NCBI RefSeq assembly: GCF_030867145.1
Contig: NC_134418.1
Span: 126,501 to 190,500, forward strand
Length of the DNA stretch: 64,000 bases
Reading direction: 5' to 3'
Source of the DNA: Opisthocomus hoazin
Lineage: Eukaryota > Chordata > Aves > Opisthocomiformes > Opisthocomidae
Position 1 is the first letter of the stretch, and every line of letters starts with the position of its first letter. Of the stretch, positions 21,493-33,989 are shown one piece after another. The translations under genes were made by a program, and so were the position numbers. Under the pieces are notes generated by a model. That model made no database searches, was not told the DNA's origin, and was given only the letters and a program-made list of their open reading frames with translations.

Positions 21493-22596
21493 ACAAAACA
21501 ATCACAGCAGCGTGGGACAGAGAAGGATCCAGGGGAGGGCCCGGGACGCAGAAGAGGGGCGACAGGGCCCCGGAGGCCCGCCACTCACCGCAGATCTCGC
21601 TCTCGGCGCTGTCGGGAGACTCTGCCGCTTCAGGCGCTTCTCTCTCCTGCGCTCCTCCCTTCCTCTTCCGTAAGTCCGGTCGCTTGGCTGTCCTACACCT
21701 AAGAAAAAACGCGCATGTGTCGCGGCTCTCAGGACACGAGGCTCCCTAGGCACGTAGCCTCGCTCGCTCACGCGCTCCACAACCGTACCATGCTGCTGCT
21801 GGTGACACATACAGACCCTGCGGGACACGCTGGCGGCCTGGCCTGCTGCAGGCTACCAAGAGGGAGCCTTCCTCACCCGCAGAGGCAGGCCCTCTCCTGC
21901 CTGCGGAGCCAGGCAGCTTCCAGCCAGGTGGCCTTCCATTTTTTTTTCTTCTTCAGCCTTCTCGGGACTCTCCAGCTTCAGCCCCGCCAGCTCCCGTCCG
22001 CAGCCACTCAACGGTCCGCCTCTCCCTTTTCGCCCCCACGACGCCAGGAGACCGAGGCCCGGCACACACAGCCCTCACAAGCCTGGAGCGGGCGCAGCCA
22101 ACGGCATCCCCAGGGCAGGAACGGACAAACGCGTCCTCAGCGCGGCCCCTGCCACAGAGAAAGAAGCAGCGGCGACCGCGTTAAGGGAGGCCGAGGCACG
22201 CTCGAGGCCCAGTGTGCCGCCCGCACCACGGGCCTTGGGGGAGGCCGGGGGCTCCGGGACAGGCTTCAGGGGACGTGCTGGAGCTGGGGGCGGCTGCGCG
22301 GGGCGAGCGGGGCCGGGGAGCGCTGCCGAGTTGGGGGGGGGTGCCCGCATCCTTCCCCCCTCACCCTGCGTCACCTCCCGCCTCTGGCCCCGGGGCTGCC
22401 CGCACCCGCCTCGCCTCCAGCGCACCGGCAGCCTGCCGCAGCGGGCGGCTCGAAGCTTCCCGTCCCACCACCCTCGGGCAGCCACCACGCACCCCCGCAC
22501 CCGTCGCAGGGGAGCCCGCGCCTCACGGCTGGCCTCTCCGCTCCCCCGCCGCCCCGGCACCCGACACCAGGGCGCCGCCATGCTGCTGCGCCGTAC

Positions 22597-22613
22597 CGCG
22601 CATGCGCCACGTG
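22597..22613. promoter_or_regulatory. NRF1-type site plus E-box, block B, unit 2
   Basis: CGCGCATGCGCC then CACGTG; minus-strand ATG at 22,581-22,579. Confidence 0.55.
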
Positions 22614-22754
22614 CCGACGGCGCGCCGGAGTGGCCAGTCCCCAGTCCCTGCGCGGAACGCCGGGCTGCAGTACCGCATTGCGGCCAGGGGACGGCGCCAG
22701 CGGACACGGCGCGGCGCCCACGCCCGGCCCCACCTCCGGGTCCAGGCAGCGCGC

Positions 22755-22929
22755 GCCGCCGGCAGGGGGCGGCGCCGCCGGCAGGGGGCGGCGCCGCCGG
22801 CAGGGGGCGGCGCCGCCGGCAGGGGGCGGCGCCGCCGGCAGGGGGCGGCGCCGCCGGCAGGGGGCGGCGCCGCCGGCAGGGGGCGGCGCCGCCGGCAGGG
22901 GGCGGCGCCGCCGGCAGGGGGCGGCGCCT
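22755..22929 (+). repeat. 19-bp CTCF-like motif, 9 tandem copies
   Basis: Perfect 19-bp period: CCGGCAGGGGGCGG starts at 22,759 and then every 19 bp to 22,911. It is expanded only in unit 2 (2 copies in units 1 and 5, one in unit 4, a C-substituted form in unit 3). Binding by CTCF is inferred from the motif. Confidence 0.85.
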
Positions 22930-23355
22930 CCGCACGGCTCCGGGCAGCGCCCTGCCGCGCGCCTCCCGCTCCGGGCAGCCCCCGACTCGCGGCTGCGACA
23001 CGGCGCCGCACCCCCGCCGCTCCTTGCCCCCGACCTCCCGGGGGCTCTTCCCCAGGACCTGCCACTCCATCCACACCCCCACACACCCCGCGCTCACCTT
23101 CTCCCTCGCTGCAGCCGCAACCCGGCTACGGCTCCGCTCCTCCCTCGACTCGCACCGGCCCCTCCACAGCCACCCGGGGCACGGCAGCACCGGGCCCTCC
23201 ACCGGCAGAGGGAGGGGCCGTCGCCATCAGCCGTGCTGCCCGCACCTGGGGCTCCTCCGGCTCCGGCCCACGGCTGGATCCCACGGTGCCGTCATTGGGC
23301 AAACACAAAGACCCTCTGAAGCCGTTTGGGCATTTCAGCAAGCAGGCAGGCGTCC

Positions 23356-23361
23356 TTTATT
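23356..23361 (-). terminator. Poly(A) signal, model C, unit 2
   Basis: Same context as at 9,656. Confidence 0.6.
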
Positions 23362-23424
23362 GCAGCACCGGACACACAGGGCACGGCTCCTCCCAGCGCG
23401 CACAGCACCTGTGCCACTCGAGCG

Positions 23425-23713
23425 GCAGTACCGAATTTTGGTCACCGGGTGGCAGCAGCGAGCTCTTGGACACGGCGCCACCGCGCATTCGCGTCTCCCG
23501 AGCCGCAGTACCGAACTTTGGTCACCGGGTGGCAGCAGCGAGCTCTTGGACACGGCGCCACCGCGCATTCGCGTCTCCCGAGCCGCAGTACCGAACTTTG
23601 GTCACCGGGTGGCAGCAGCGAGCTCTTGGACTCGGCGCCACCGCGCATTGGCGCCACCCGAGCCGCAGTAACGAACTTTGCTCACCGGGTGGCAGCAGCG
23701 AGCCCTGCGGCAC
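23425..23713. repeat. 80-bp tandem repeat, unit 2
   Basis: Same four monomers as unit 1, starting at 23,425, 23,505, 23,585 and 23,665. Confidence 0.92.
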
Positions 23714-23903
23714 GCCCGGTCGAGGCGCGGCCGCACCGCTTTCTGGGGACCGGACGCAGCGGGAAGGCTGCAGAAAAACACACGGAACTGACCACAGAAC
23801 TACCCTTCGTCCCGCGCAGCGGGGGCTGTGGCGGGACCAAGCACAACGCCTCGTCGCACATGCCCGAGAGCAATGCGGCTGCCCGGCAGCCGAGTCCCTG
23901 AAA

Positions 23904-24040
23904 ACGACACCTCCCGGCATGCCCTGGCTAGCAGGGCTCGGCCGCCCGGCAGCCGGAAGACTACACCTCCCGGCATGCCCCGGGGAGTAGCGTGACCGAC
24001 AGCGCGCCCCGCGCCCCAGCACTACAGCTCCCAGCACGCC
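23904..24040 (+). promoter_or_regulatory. Triple SBS promoter, unit 2
   Basis: Sites at 23,904-23,923, 23,960-23,979 and 24,021-24,040, identical to unit 1. Confidence 0.65.
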
Positions 24041-24507
24041 GCGGGAGCTGCGGGCCTCGGCTTGCGGGGACACCGTGCCCGAAACGGCGCTGGACCCCCG
24101 CCGCTCCTTGCCTCCCACACGGACCCCGCTCGGCAGGTACCCTCGCCCGCCTCGGGGCTTTCCCCGGGACCCGCCGCTCCATCGACCGCCCCGCGCTCAC
24201 CTTCTCCCTCCCTGCAGCCGCAGCCCGGTCACGGCTCCGCTCCTCCCTCGGCTCGCACCGGCCCCTCCACGGCCACCCCGGTCACGGCAGCACCGGGCCC
24301 TCCACCGGCAGAGGGAGGGGCCGTCGCCATCAGCCGTGCTGCCCGCACCTGGGGCGGCCCCGGCCCACGGCTGGAGCCCGGCAGGAACAGGGGGCCGTCG
24401 CCCCTGCCCCACAGCCCGTCCCCTCCTCCCCTGGGCTCTGGCGCAGCCCCTCGTCCCGTGCAAACCACGCACAAACGCAGCCGCGAGGGCAAAAGGGACC
24501 GCAGGTC

Positions 24508-24513
24508 TTTATT
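24508..24513 (-). terminator. Poly(A) signal, model A (from unit 3)
   Basis: TGAATAAA form, as at 10,808. Confidence 0.6.
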
Positions 24514-24730
24514 CAGTCACGCACCCAGCCAGTCCCGGGAGCCGCTCTGCTCCGGGGCTCGGGGCCCCCGATGCTCCCTCTGCCCCTCCGACACCTCGGC
24601 AGTCCTTCCCGCAGCTGCGCCCGTTGCTCCAGCAGGGAACAGTCGGTCAGTCCGCTCCCGGAGCGATGCGCTGCTCGGCAGAGGCCGCCAAAAATGAGGA
24701 GCAGGGTGCAGGCCACTACAAGAGAGGAGA

Positions 24731-26890
24731 AAAGTGACAGCGGTGGTGTAACGAGAAAGCACGAAGCAGGGAAAGGGACAGCGAGAGAAGGACGGGGACA
24801 GGCAGTCCCACAGAGATGGAGAAAGAAGCAGCAGGAAGAGAGGAAGAGTGGCAGCAGAAAGAAGAAGAGGGAGCAGGACAGAGACCGAAAAAGGATGGGG
24901 GAGCAGGACAGAGGCGCAGAAAAAACCTGCAACGGGCAGCAAGACAGGAAGGGAGGAAAAAAAGAATAGGGGCAGGGACCCGGACTGAGACAGATGGGGA
25001 AAGACAAAAAAAAAAAGCTACAAAAACAGGGCAGAGAGGGAGGAATGAGACAACATGGACAGGGAGCCGGGACCGCAAACGACGGAGGGAAGGGGCGAGG
25101 GTGGGCAGGACAACACGAAACAAACCACATAGCTACACGCTACAGGGAAAAGAGGGAAGACTTAAGAAGTAGGGAGCGGGAGCTGAACAAAAGAGAGCCA
25201 GAGAGGAAAAAGCCAGAGAGTAATGCGTACAGAAAGAAAGGGGGGGGGGGATTCTAAAACAGGGTCATCGGGGAGACAGACACAAGTAAGAAGGACAAAG
25301 GACAAAAGCAACAGGCTACGAGGTGGAGAGGGAAGAATCAATGAATATGGACAGAGCGCTGGCCAGAGAGAGACCGAGAAAGGCAAAAGATGGCACGGGT
25401 GACAGGGCAGAGAGGGACGAATTTAAAAACCAGGCACAGGGAGTCGGACAGAGGGAAAGGCAGAAATAAGAGGAGAAAAAGTGACGGGCCACGGGGCAGA
25501 GAGGGAGGAATGGATAAAGAGCAACAGGGGACCGGACAGAGCACAATGGAGAATGGAAAAAAAGCAAAAGCACGCTCCAGGGAAGACGGAGGGATTGAAG
25601 AACAGCGACCAGGAGCTGGACAGCGAGACACAGAGGAAGACCAAAAAACCAACGAAACAAAACCAGTGATGGGCTACAATATGGGCTGGGGGAAACACAA
25701 AACAGCGCCAGGGAGCTGGACACAGAGAGATGGAGACAGACAGACCAATAGCGTGGGGCTACAGGGGGCAGAGGAACGAATTAAACACTGAGGACGGGGA
25801 GCCAGACAGAGAGAGAGGGAGATCGCGGAGAACAGTGGTGGGTGCAGGAAGAAGAGGTAAGAGTTAATAAATGGGGACAGGGAGCCGCACAGGGAGGGAC
25901 CGAGAAAGGCAAACACAGCAGCAGGGCATAGGGCAGAGAGGAAGAACTAAAAAACAGGGGCAGTGAGACAGACATAGAGAGATGGAGAAAAGAAAAAAGC
26001 AATGGGTGATGTGGCAGAGAGGGAGGACTTAAAAACAGGCACGGGAAGCAAGAAAGACTGAAAGGGGGGGGGGGCGGCGCTGAATCCAATAGGCAACAGG
26101 ATGGAGAGGGAGGACTTAAAAGTGAGGGACGAGAAGCTGGGAAGACAGAGAGGTGGAGAAAGAAACAGAATCACAACACGCTACAGTGCCAAGAAGGAAG
26201 AAGCTGAACAACAGGGACAGGGAGCCAGACAAAGAGAGCCAGAGAAAGAAAAAATACCGACGGGCCACAGGACAGAGAGGGAGGAATGAAACAATAGGGA
26301 TCCGGAGCCGGGCAGTCAGAGAGGGAGGAAGAAGAAATAGCCAGGGGCAATAAGGCAGAGAGAGAAGGCGGCAAAAACAGGGATCTGGACCAGATCGATG
26401 ACAAAAGACAAGGACAGTGATGGGCTATAGGGAGGAGAGGGAGGAATGCGAAGACAGGGGCGAGGCGCCAGATGCGGAGCAAGGCATACAGGAAGTACAG
26501 CAAAAGCTAGAGAGCAGAGAGGGAGGAATTAAACCACAGGGATAGGGAGCCGGGGAGGGAGCTGGAAAAAGGGATGGAGGAGGGGAGACGAGGAGGAATT
26601 AAAAAATTGGGATCCAGAGCCCGAGAAAGAAGTAAAATTGCCACAGGCTAAATAAAGGGCCCAGAAGGAAGAAATTGAAAACCAGGGAGCAGAAGCCAGC
26701 CAGAGAGAGACGCAGAAAGGAAAAACCACGATGGGCTCCCAGATGGAGAGGGAGGAATTTCAAAAAGGAAGGGAGCGGGAGCCATACACAGAGAGACAGA
26801 AAAAGGGAAGATAGCAACAGGCCACAGGGCAGCGAGGGAAGAATTGAAAAGTAGGGACAGGAAGCCGGACAGAGCGCAACGAGAAAGAAA
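24731..26890. repeat. Purine-rich minisatellite, unit 2
   Basis: Counterpart of 11,031-13,190. Confidence 0.85.
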
Positions 26891-26899
26891 TGGCCGGGG

Positions 26900-27406
26900 G
26901 GGAAACACAGCACCACCACCTGCGACAGGCTACAGGGCTAGCCCAAGCTGGCCAGTGGAAATATTCCGTACCACAGACGTCACGCACAGCTTATAAATGG
27001 GGGCTGGCTGCGGGGCAGGAATCAGCTCTTGTCGTTTCCGCGAGTTGGAACCCGCTCTCGTCCGGGAGGTCAAACTATTTTGGAATTTAGCGAAACTTGC
27101 GATTTCCGGGTTCCGCAATCGCTGTTCGGGGACTGCCTGTGAATCGGTCATCGGGTGGTGAGAGAAACTGTACTGCGTATAGTTTGGTTCGCATGTGCGT
27201 TGTTGCAATTATTATCATCGTTATTAGAATTATCAGCAGTATTTCCTTTGTTGCCTTACTAAACTGTCTTTATCTCAACCGACAAGTTTGACCTTTTGTC
27301 CATTTGTCCTCCGCATCCCGCTGGGGAGGGAACGGGCCGGGGGTGGGGGCTGTGAGCGAGCAGCTCTCTAGTGCTTAGTTGCCGGCTGCCAAGTTAAACC
27401 ATGACA
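26900..27406 (+). mobile_element. Solo LTR remnant at unit 2/3 junction
   Basis: This copy matches the LTR at 13,200-13,706 wherever I compared it. The TATA box is at 26,992-26,997 and the 3' end at 27,406. Confidence 0.75.
26976..26997 (+). promoter_or_regulatory. LTR core promoter, unit 2/3
   Basis: The CRE-like GACGTCAC and TATAAA are conserved with the same spacing as at 13,276. Confidence 0.55.
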
Positions 27407-28554
27407 GACAGAGAGGGAGGAATTAAAAAAAAACAGGACTGGGAGCAATCTACAGAGAGACGTCCGGGAACGAAAGTGTAAACAGCACCGCGTACAGGGC
27501 AGAGAGGGAGGAATTCAACAAAAATAATAAGGAAAGACAGGGAGCCGGACAGAGGGACACAGAGACAGAGAAAACAGCAATGGGCTACAAGACAGAGAGG
27601 GAGGGATTAAAAAATCCTGGCGGGGAGCCGGACCGGGAGAGACGGCAAAAGAAATGAAATCGCGCCGTGGCACAGGGAAGACAGGAGGACAACACTGAAA
27701 ACCAGGGCCTGGGAACTGGAAAGAGAGAGCCAGAGAATGAAAGAACTCCTGACGGGCTCTAGGGCAGAGACAGGAGGAATGAAAAAACAGGGGCGGGGAG
27801 ACAGAGAGAGACAGAGAGAGAGAAATAAGAGGGGGGGAAAGCAACAGGCCGCAGGCTCCAGAGGGAGGAAGTGCGAAAGAGGGGCTGGGAGCCGCACAGG
27901 GAGAGGGTGGAGAAACAGACCTGCAGAAGTGACAGGGTATGGGGCAGAGAGGGAGGAACTTAAAAAAATCAGGACCTTGAGCCAGAAGAGACGGAGAAAA
28001 TAAAAATGGTGACGGGTAACAGGGCAGAGAGGGAGGAATGAAAAAAGAGGGACAGGAAGCCAGAACAGAGAGACTGCGAAGGCAAAAAGTCCCGACAGCT
28101 TCCGCAGAGAGGGCGAGGAACTGAAACTTAGAGACAGGGAGTTGGACAGAGAGAGACAGAGAAAGAAAAAGAGAAAAAAGACGGAGATGCAGAAAGGGAA
28201 AAGGAGCGACAGGACAGAGAGGGAGGAATTCAAAATGAGGGGCAGGGAGCAGAATAAAGAGAGACAGAGAAAGAGGCAGACGCGCAACGTGCTACGGAGC
28301 TGAGAAGGAAGACCTTGAACCACAGGGACAGGGAGCCGGACAGAGAGTCCCAGAGATGGCAAAAGTACCGACGGGCTATAGGGCAGAGAGGGGGGAAAGC
28401 AAAAACCGTGATCGGGAGCCAGACAGAAAGAGATAGGGAAGCAAAAGAAAGTCACGGGCTACAGGGCAGAGAGAGGGAGGACCTAAAAGACGGGGACAGG
28501 GAGCTGGTCAGAGATGGAGAAAGCAGGTACACGGGAGCGGGGAGGGGGTTGGAG
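27407..28554. repeat. Purine-rich minisatellite, unit 3
   Basis: Counterpart of 143-1,290. Confidence 0.85.
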
Positions 28555-28877
28555 GGGGCAGGGAGGAAAAAAAAGCCAAAAATCACAGCAGTGTGGGAAA
28601 GAGAGGGATCCAGGGGAGAGCCCGGGATGCAGAAGAGGGGCGACAGGGCCCCGAGGGCCTGGCACTCACCGCAGATCTCGCTCTTAGCACTGCCGGGAGA
28701 CTCTGCCGCTTCAGACGCTTCTCTCTCCTGCTCTCCTCCCTTCCTCTTCCGTAACTCAGGTCGCTTGGCTGTCCCCCACCTAAGAGAAAACGTCCATGTC
28801 TCGCAGCTCTGGCGAGACAAGGCTCCCCAGACAAGTAGCCTCGCCTGCTCACGCACTACGCGCAGGAACAAGACAAG

Positions 28878-30528
28878 AGGGAAAGAGAGAGAGAGAGAGA
28901 GAGAGAATGACGAGCGGGCAGCAGAACTGACGGATCAAGAGAGAAACTGAATCAGGGGAATAAAGAACGCTGGAGGGAGACAAACGTACAGGCAACAAGC
29001 CAGATGGACGAGGGCAGGAGACACACAGATCAGGACAAAGAGGTGGAGAAAGTGAAAACAGTGATGGGCTGCAGGACGAGAAAAAAGGCCAAGGAGCAGG
29101 ACAGAGGAGAATAACGGGACAGCAAGCTGGACAGGGGCATATAGCAAGAAACAAAGGGACAGGCAGCAGTATGGAGATATACAGACAAAGAGTTACGGGG
29201 AGGATGGAGGACAGAGAGAATGAGAGAAAAGGGACAGGGAGAGGGGCACAGATGGAGAAAGAAATGCTGGCGACAGAGAGAGGAAGAAAGCAACAGGACA
29301 GAGGCAGAGAGGTAGAGAAAGGAAGAAAAAAGTAGCGACGAGTAGGAGGCCAGAGGCACAAGGAAAAGACAGGAGGAAGGACAGAGTGACAGAGAAAACC
29401 GGTGAGGGACAGGACGCCAGAAAGAAAGATACTGTGAAAGAGAGCGCGACAGGGAGCAGGACGCTGGGACAGACAGCAACCGAGAGCAACCGAGAGAACG
29501 GCAGCGAGGCGGAGCACAAGAGAAAACAGGGACTGAGAGCAAGACCGAGGGGTGAAGCAATAAATAATGGGGCTGGGGAGCAGGACAGCAGAAGAGAGAG
29601 ACAGAGAGGGGGACACTTAAGACAACCGCAAACTGAGAGGGAGAAGGAGAAGAGCACAGAGGGTCACAGACAAAAAGAGAGGGACGGCAGAAAGAGAAAA
29701 ACAAGACGAGGGAGGAGGACTGAGGAGCAGAGAGAAAAAGGGTACAGGGAAAAGGACAGAGATGCAGAAAACAAGGCAAGACTGGAGCCAGAACACAGGG
29801 CAAAACTGACAAGGACAGGCAGCGCAACAAAGGGATGGAGGAGGAAAGAACAGTGATGGGCCGCAGCACAGAGGAAAAGAGAGAAAAAGAGCAAGAAGAG
29901 CAAGAGAAGGAGAATGACAGGAGGGTGTAGACAGAAAGACTGGGACACGTCAAAGGGGCACTTGGGGGATACACACATCGGAAGGGTAGAAAGGAAAAGG
30001 GAGGGATGGGGAGCAAGACAGCGTGATAGAGCGAGACGGAGGAAATGGAGTGCAAGGGCGCAGAAAAGCAGAGGTACTGGGAAGAGGAAAGAACGTCAGG
30101 GAGAGAAAGGTGAGGGTGGGGAGCAGGAGAGAGGTAGAGAACAAAAAAAATAGCCACAGGCAGAATAACAGAAATACGGAGAATAAAAAATTACTTCCAG
30201 GCAGCAGGACAGAGGCACAGAGCAAGAGGAACAAAAAACCACAGGGAGAAGGACGGGTAACACACAGCACGACACTGCGGGAGTGAGAGGACGGAACAGA
30301 GCAAGGCAGAGGAATGAGGAGCAAAAACAAAAAAACAACCCAGCAAACAGAAAGGGAACTGGACAGAGATAGGCAGCAGGGCACAGAGATGGAGAAAGAA
30401 AAAACAGCAACAAGGACAGGGAATGAGGAATAGAGAGGAAAAGAGCGGGACAGGGAAACAAATACAGACAAAAGAAGGGGAGGTACAGGGAAGGAAAAGA
30501 AAAGCTGGGGGGGGGGGGGGGGGGGGGG
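28878..30528. repeat. Purine-rich minisatellite with poly-G tract, unit 3
   Basis: Counterpart of 1,614-3,262. The G run is 22 bases (30,507-30,528), with the same flank as unit 2. Confidence 0.85.
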
Positions 30529-31632
30529 CGGAAATCACAGCAGCATGGGAGAGAGAAGGATCCAGGGGAGGGCCCGGGACGCAGAAGAGGAGCGACAGGG
30601 CCCCGAGGGCCCGCCACTCACCGCAGCTCTCGCTCTCGGCGCTGCCGGGAGACTCTGCTGCTTCAGGCACTTCTCTCTCCTGCGCTCCTCCCTTCCTCTT
30701 CCGTAACTCCGGTCGCTTGGCTGTCCTACACCTAAGAGAAAACACGCATGTCTCGCGGCTCTTAGCAGACGAAGCTCCCTAGGCACGTAGCCTCGCTCGC
30801 TCACGCGCTCCACAACCGTACCATGCTGCTGCTGGTGACACATACAGACCCTGCGGGACACGCTGGCGGCCTGGCCTGCTGCAGGCTACCAAGAGGGAGC
30901 CTTCCTCACCCGCAGAGGCAGGCTCTCTCCTGCCTGCGGCGCCAGGCAGCTGCCAGCCAGGTGGCCTTCCATTTTTTCTTCTTCTTCAGCCTTCTCGGGA
31001 CTCTCCAGCTTCAGCCCCGCCAGCTCCCGTCCGCAGCCACTCAGCGCTCCGCCTCTCCCTTTTCGCTCCCACGACGCCAGGAGACCGAGGCCCGGCACAC
31101 ACAGCCCTCACAAGCCTGGAGCGGGCGCAGCCAACGGCATCCCCAGGGCAGGAACGGACCAACGCGTCCTCAGCGCGGCCCCTGCCACAGAGAAAGAAGC
31201 AGCGGCGACCGCGTTAAGGGAGGCCGAGGCACGCTCGAGGCCCAGTGTGCCGCCCGCACCACGGGCCTTGGGGGAGGCCGGGGGCTCCGGGACAGGCTTC
31301 AGGGGACGTGCTGGAGCTGGGGGCGGCTGCGCGGGGCGAGCGGGGCCGGGGAGCGCTGCCGAGTTGGGGGGGCGGTGTGCCCGCCTCCTTCCCCCCTTCC
31401 CTTCCGTCACCTCCCGCCTCTGGCCCCGGGGCTGCCCGCACCCGCCTCGCCTCCAGCGCACCGGCAGCCTGTCGCAGCGGACGGCTCGAAGCTTCCCGTC
31501 CCACCACCCTCGGGCAACCACCACGCAGCCCCGCACCCGCCGGAGGGGAGCCCGCGCCTCACCGCTGGCCTCTCTGCTCCCCCGCCGCCCCGGCACCCGA
31601 CACCAGGGCGCCGCCATGCTGCTGCGCCGCAC

Positions 31633-31644
31633 TGCGCATGCGCC
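31633..31644. promoter_or_regulatory. NRF1-type site, block A, unit 3
   Basis: TGCGCATGCGCC; minus-strand ATG at 31,617-31,615. Downstream the sequence CCAGCGGTGAGG makes a better donor than the CCAGCCGTGAGG of units 1, 2 and 4. Confidence 0.55.
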
Positions 31645-32261
31645 ACGCGCCGACGGCGCGCCGGAGGGGCCACAGCCTGCGCGGAACGCCGGGCTGCAGT
31701 ACCGCATTGCGGCCAGGGGGCGGCGCCCACGCCCGGCCCCGGCCCCGCGTCGGGACAGCGCGCGCCGCCGGCACGGGGCGGCACCCCCGCACGGCTCCGG
31801 GCAGCCCCCGACTCGCGGCTCCGACACGGCGCCGAACCCCCGCCCCTCCCTGCCCCCGACACGGACCCCGCCCTCCCGGGGGCTTTTCCCCGGGACGCGC
31901 TGCTCCATCCACCTCCCCCCCCACCCCGTGCTCACCTTCTCCCTCGCTACAGCCGCGGCCCGGCCACGGCTCTGCTCCTCCCTCGGCTCGCACCGGCCCC
32001 TCCACAGCCACCCGGGGCACGGCAGCACCGGGCCCTCCACCGGCAGCCACCCCGGCAGAGGGACGGGCCATCGCCATCAGCCGTGCTGCCCGCCCCTGGG
32101 GCTCCCCCGGCCCCGGGCCCACGACTGGAGCCCGGCAGGAACAGGGGGCCGTCGCCCCTGCCCCACAGCCCGTCCCCTCCTCCCCTGGGCTCTGGCGCAG
32201 CCCCTCGTCCCGTGCAAACCAAGCACAAACGCAGCCGCGAGGGCAAAAGGGACCGCAGGTC

Positions 32262-32267
32262 TTTATT
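32262..32267 (-). terminator. Poly(A) signal, model B, unit 3
   Basis: TGAATAAA form, unlike the TAATAAA of B copies in units 1, 2 and 4. Confidence 0.6.
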
Positions 32268-32488
32268 CAGTCACGCACCCAGCCAGTCTCGGGAGCTGCT
32301 CTGCTCCGGGGCTCGGGGCCCCCGATGCTCCCTCTGCCCCTCCGACACCTCGGCAGTCCTTCCCGCAGCTGCGCCCGTTGCTCCAGCAGGGAACAGTCGG
32401 TCAGTCCGCTCCCAGAGCGATGCGCTGCTCGGCAGAGGCCGCCAAAAATGAGGAGCAGGGTGCAGGCCACTACAAGAGAGGAGAAAAG

Positions 32489-33050
32489 TGACAGGTGGCT
32501 GGACAGCGGCGGTGTAACGAGAAAGCACAAGGCAGGGAAAGGGACAGTGAGAGAAGCACGGGGACAGGCGGTCCCACAGAGATGGAGAAAGAAGCAGCAG
32601 GAAGAGAGGAAGAGCGGCAGCAGAAAGAAGAAGAGGGAGCAGGACAGAGACCGAAAATGAAGAACGGGGAGCAGGAAGGAGATGCAAAAAAAACCCCTGT
32701 AGCATGAAAGAGGAAAAAAGAATAGCGGCAGGGACCTGGGCAAAGAGAGATGAGGAAATAGAATAGAATAGACATAGAGAAAGCAGTAGATCTGTGACGC
32801 GCTACGGAGCCGAGAAGGAAGCCCTCGAATCAAGGGACAAGGAGCCAGACAAAAGAGCACCAGAGACAGCAAAAGTACTGACAGGCTACAGAGCAGGAGG
32901 AAAGCAAAAGTAGTAACCGGGAGCTGAACAGAAAGAGGGGAAGAAGGAAAAAAACGCCACGGGCTGCAGGGCAGAAAGAGGGAGGACCTAAAAGATGGGG
33001 ACAAGTCAGAGACAGATGGAGAAAGAAGGTACACAAGAGCAGAAAAAAAA
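32489..33050. repeat. Purine-rich minisatellite, unit 3
   Basis: Counterpart of 5,166-5,735; variant type shared with unit 5. Confidence 0.8.
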
Positions 33051-33471
33051 AATAATCGTAGCAGTGTGGGAAAGAGAGGGAGCCAGGGGAGGGCCCAGGA
33101 TGCAGAAGAGGGGTGACAGGGCCCCGAGGGCCCAGGACTCACCGCGGCTCTCGCTCTCGGTGCTGCCGGGAGACTTTGACACTTCAGATGCTTCTCTCTC
33201 CTCCTCTCTTCCCTTCTTCTTCTGTAACTCCAATCGTTTGGCTCGCCTCCACCTGAGAGAAAATGCATGTGGTTGTCTTAGAGCTCATACGAGACGCGGC
33301 TTCCTAGACAAGAAGCCTCACTGCACACTGTATGCAGGAATAGGACAGAGAAAGAGAGAGAATATGATGAGTGGGAAGCAGAACTCACAGATCGAGAGAG
33401 AACTTGAATCAGAGGAATAAACAAGGCAGCAAAGAGAGATAAAGACAGGGAAGAAGCCGGAAGAAAAGGGC

Positions 33472-33989
33472 CTTTCTGGCCTCTACTCGCACCCCCCCCA
33501 GCCTCCCATCTCTTTCCAGCCTCCTATTTTTCTGGCCTCTACTCTCGCCCCCGGCCTCCCACCCCTCTGCAGCCTCCCACCCCTTTCCGGCCTCCTTTTT
33601 TTCTTTCTGGCCTCTACTCTCGCCCCCGGCCTCCCACCCCTCTGCAGCCTCCCACCCCTTTCTGGCCTCCTTTTTTTCTTTCTGGCCTCTACTCTCGCCC
33701 CCGGCCTCCCACCCCTCTGCGGCCTCCCACCCCTTTCCGGCCTCCTTTTTTTCTTTCTGGCCTCTACTCTCGCCCCCGGCCTCCCACCCCTCTGCGGCCT
33801 CCCACCCCTTTCCGGCCTCCTTCTTTTTCTGGTCTCTACTCTCGCCCCCAGCCTCCCACCCCTCATCAGCCTCCTACCTCCCATTTTGCTGGCCTCTACA
33901 TAATTCAGCTTCCCACCCCTCTGCAACCTCCTACCTCTTTCCAGCCTCCACTCCCCGCCCCGAGCTTCCCACCCCCGTCCCCACACACT
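33472..33989. repeat. 75-bp pyrimidine-rich minisatellite, expanded, unit 3
   Basis: Monomers start at 33,531, 33,606, 33,681 and 33,756, exactly 75 bp apart. There are two more monomers than in units 1, 2 and 4. The minus-strand frame lengthens to 202 codons (33,483-34,091). Confidence 0.9.

Larger units (their letters stand above)
18488..23275 (-). other. Transcription unit B, unit 2 copy
   Basis: First exon ATG 23,227-23,225, donor after 23,098; exon 2, 22,148-21,877; 110-bp exons 21,698-21,589 and 19,497-19,388; terminal exon from 18,714 with AATAAA at 18,513-18,508. The first intron carries the nine-copy CTCF-like array. Otherwise as unit 1. Confidence 0.5.
23336..24380 (-). other. Transcription unit C, unit 2 copy
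   Basis: First exon ATG 24,330-24,328, donor after 24,201; terminal exon from 23,767 through the 80-bp array to AATAAA at 23,361-23,356. It matches unit 1 throughout. Confidence 0.4.
13565..27264. repeat. Macrosatellite unit 2 (13,700 bp)
   Basis: This copy is collinear with unit 1. The extra 136 bp equal one added CTG in the block A repeat near 17,123 (+3) and a 19-bp motif present in nine copies instead of two at 22,759-22,924 (+133). Confidence 0.97.
24488..32125 (-). other. Transcription unit A, unit 3 first exon to unit 2 terminal exon
   Basis: First exon ATG 32,077-32,075, donor after 31,936 (GAGAAG then GTGAGCAC); exon 2, 31,181-30,910; 110-bp exons 30,731-30,622 and 28,779-28,670; terminal exon from 24,715 with AATAAA at 24,513-24,508. 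The first exon is the variant type and carries an extra in-frame stretch just after the start (GCCCGTCCC context, with an inserted GGTGGCTGCCGG-like segment). All splice sites are kept. Confidence 0.47.
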
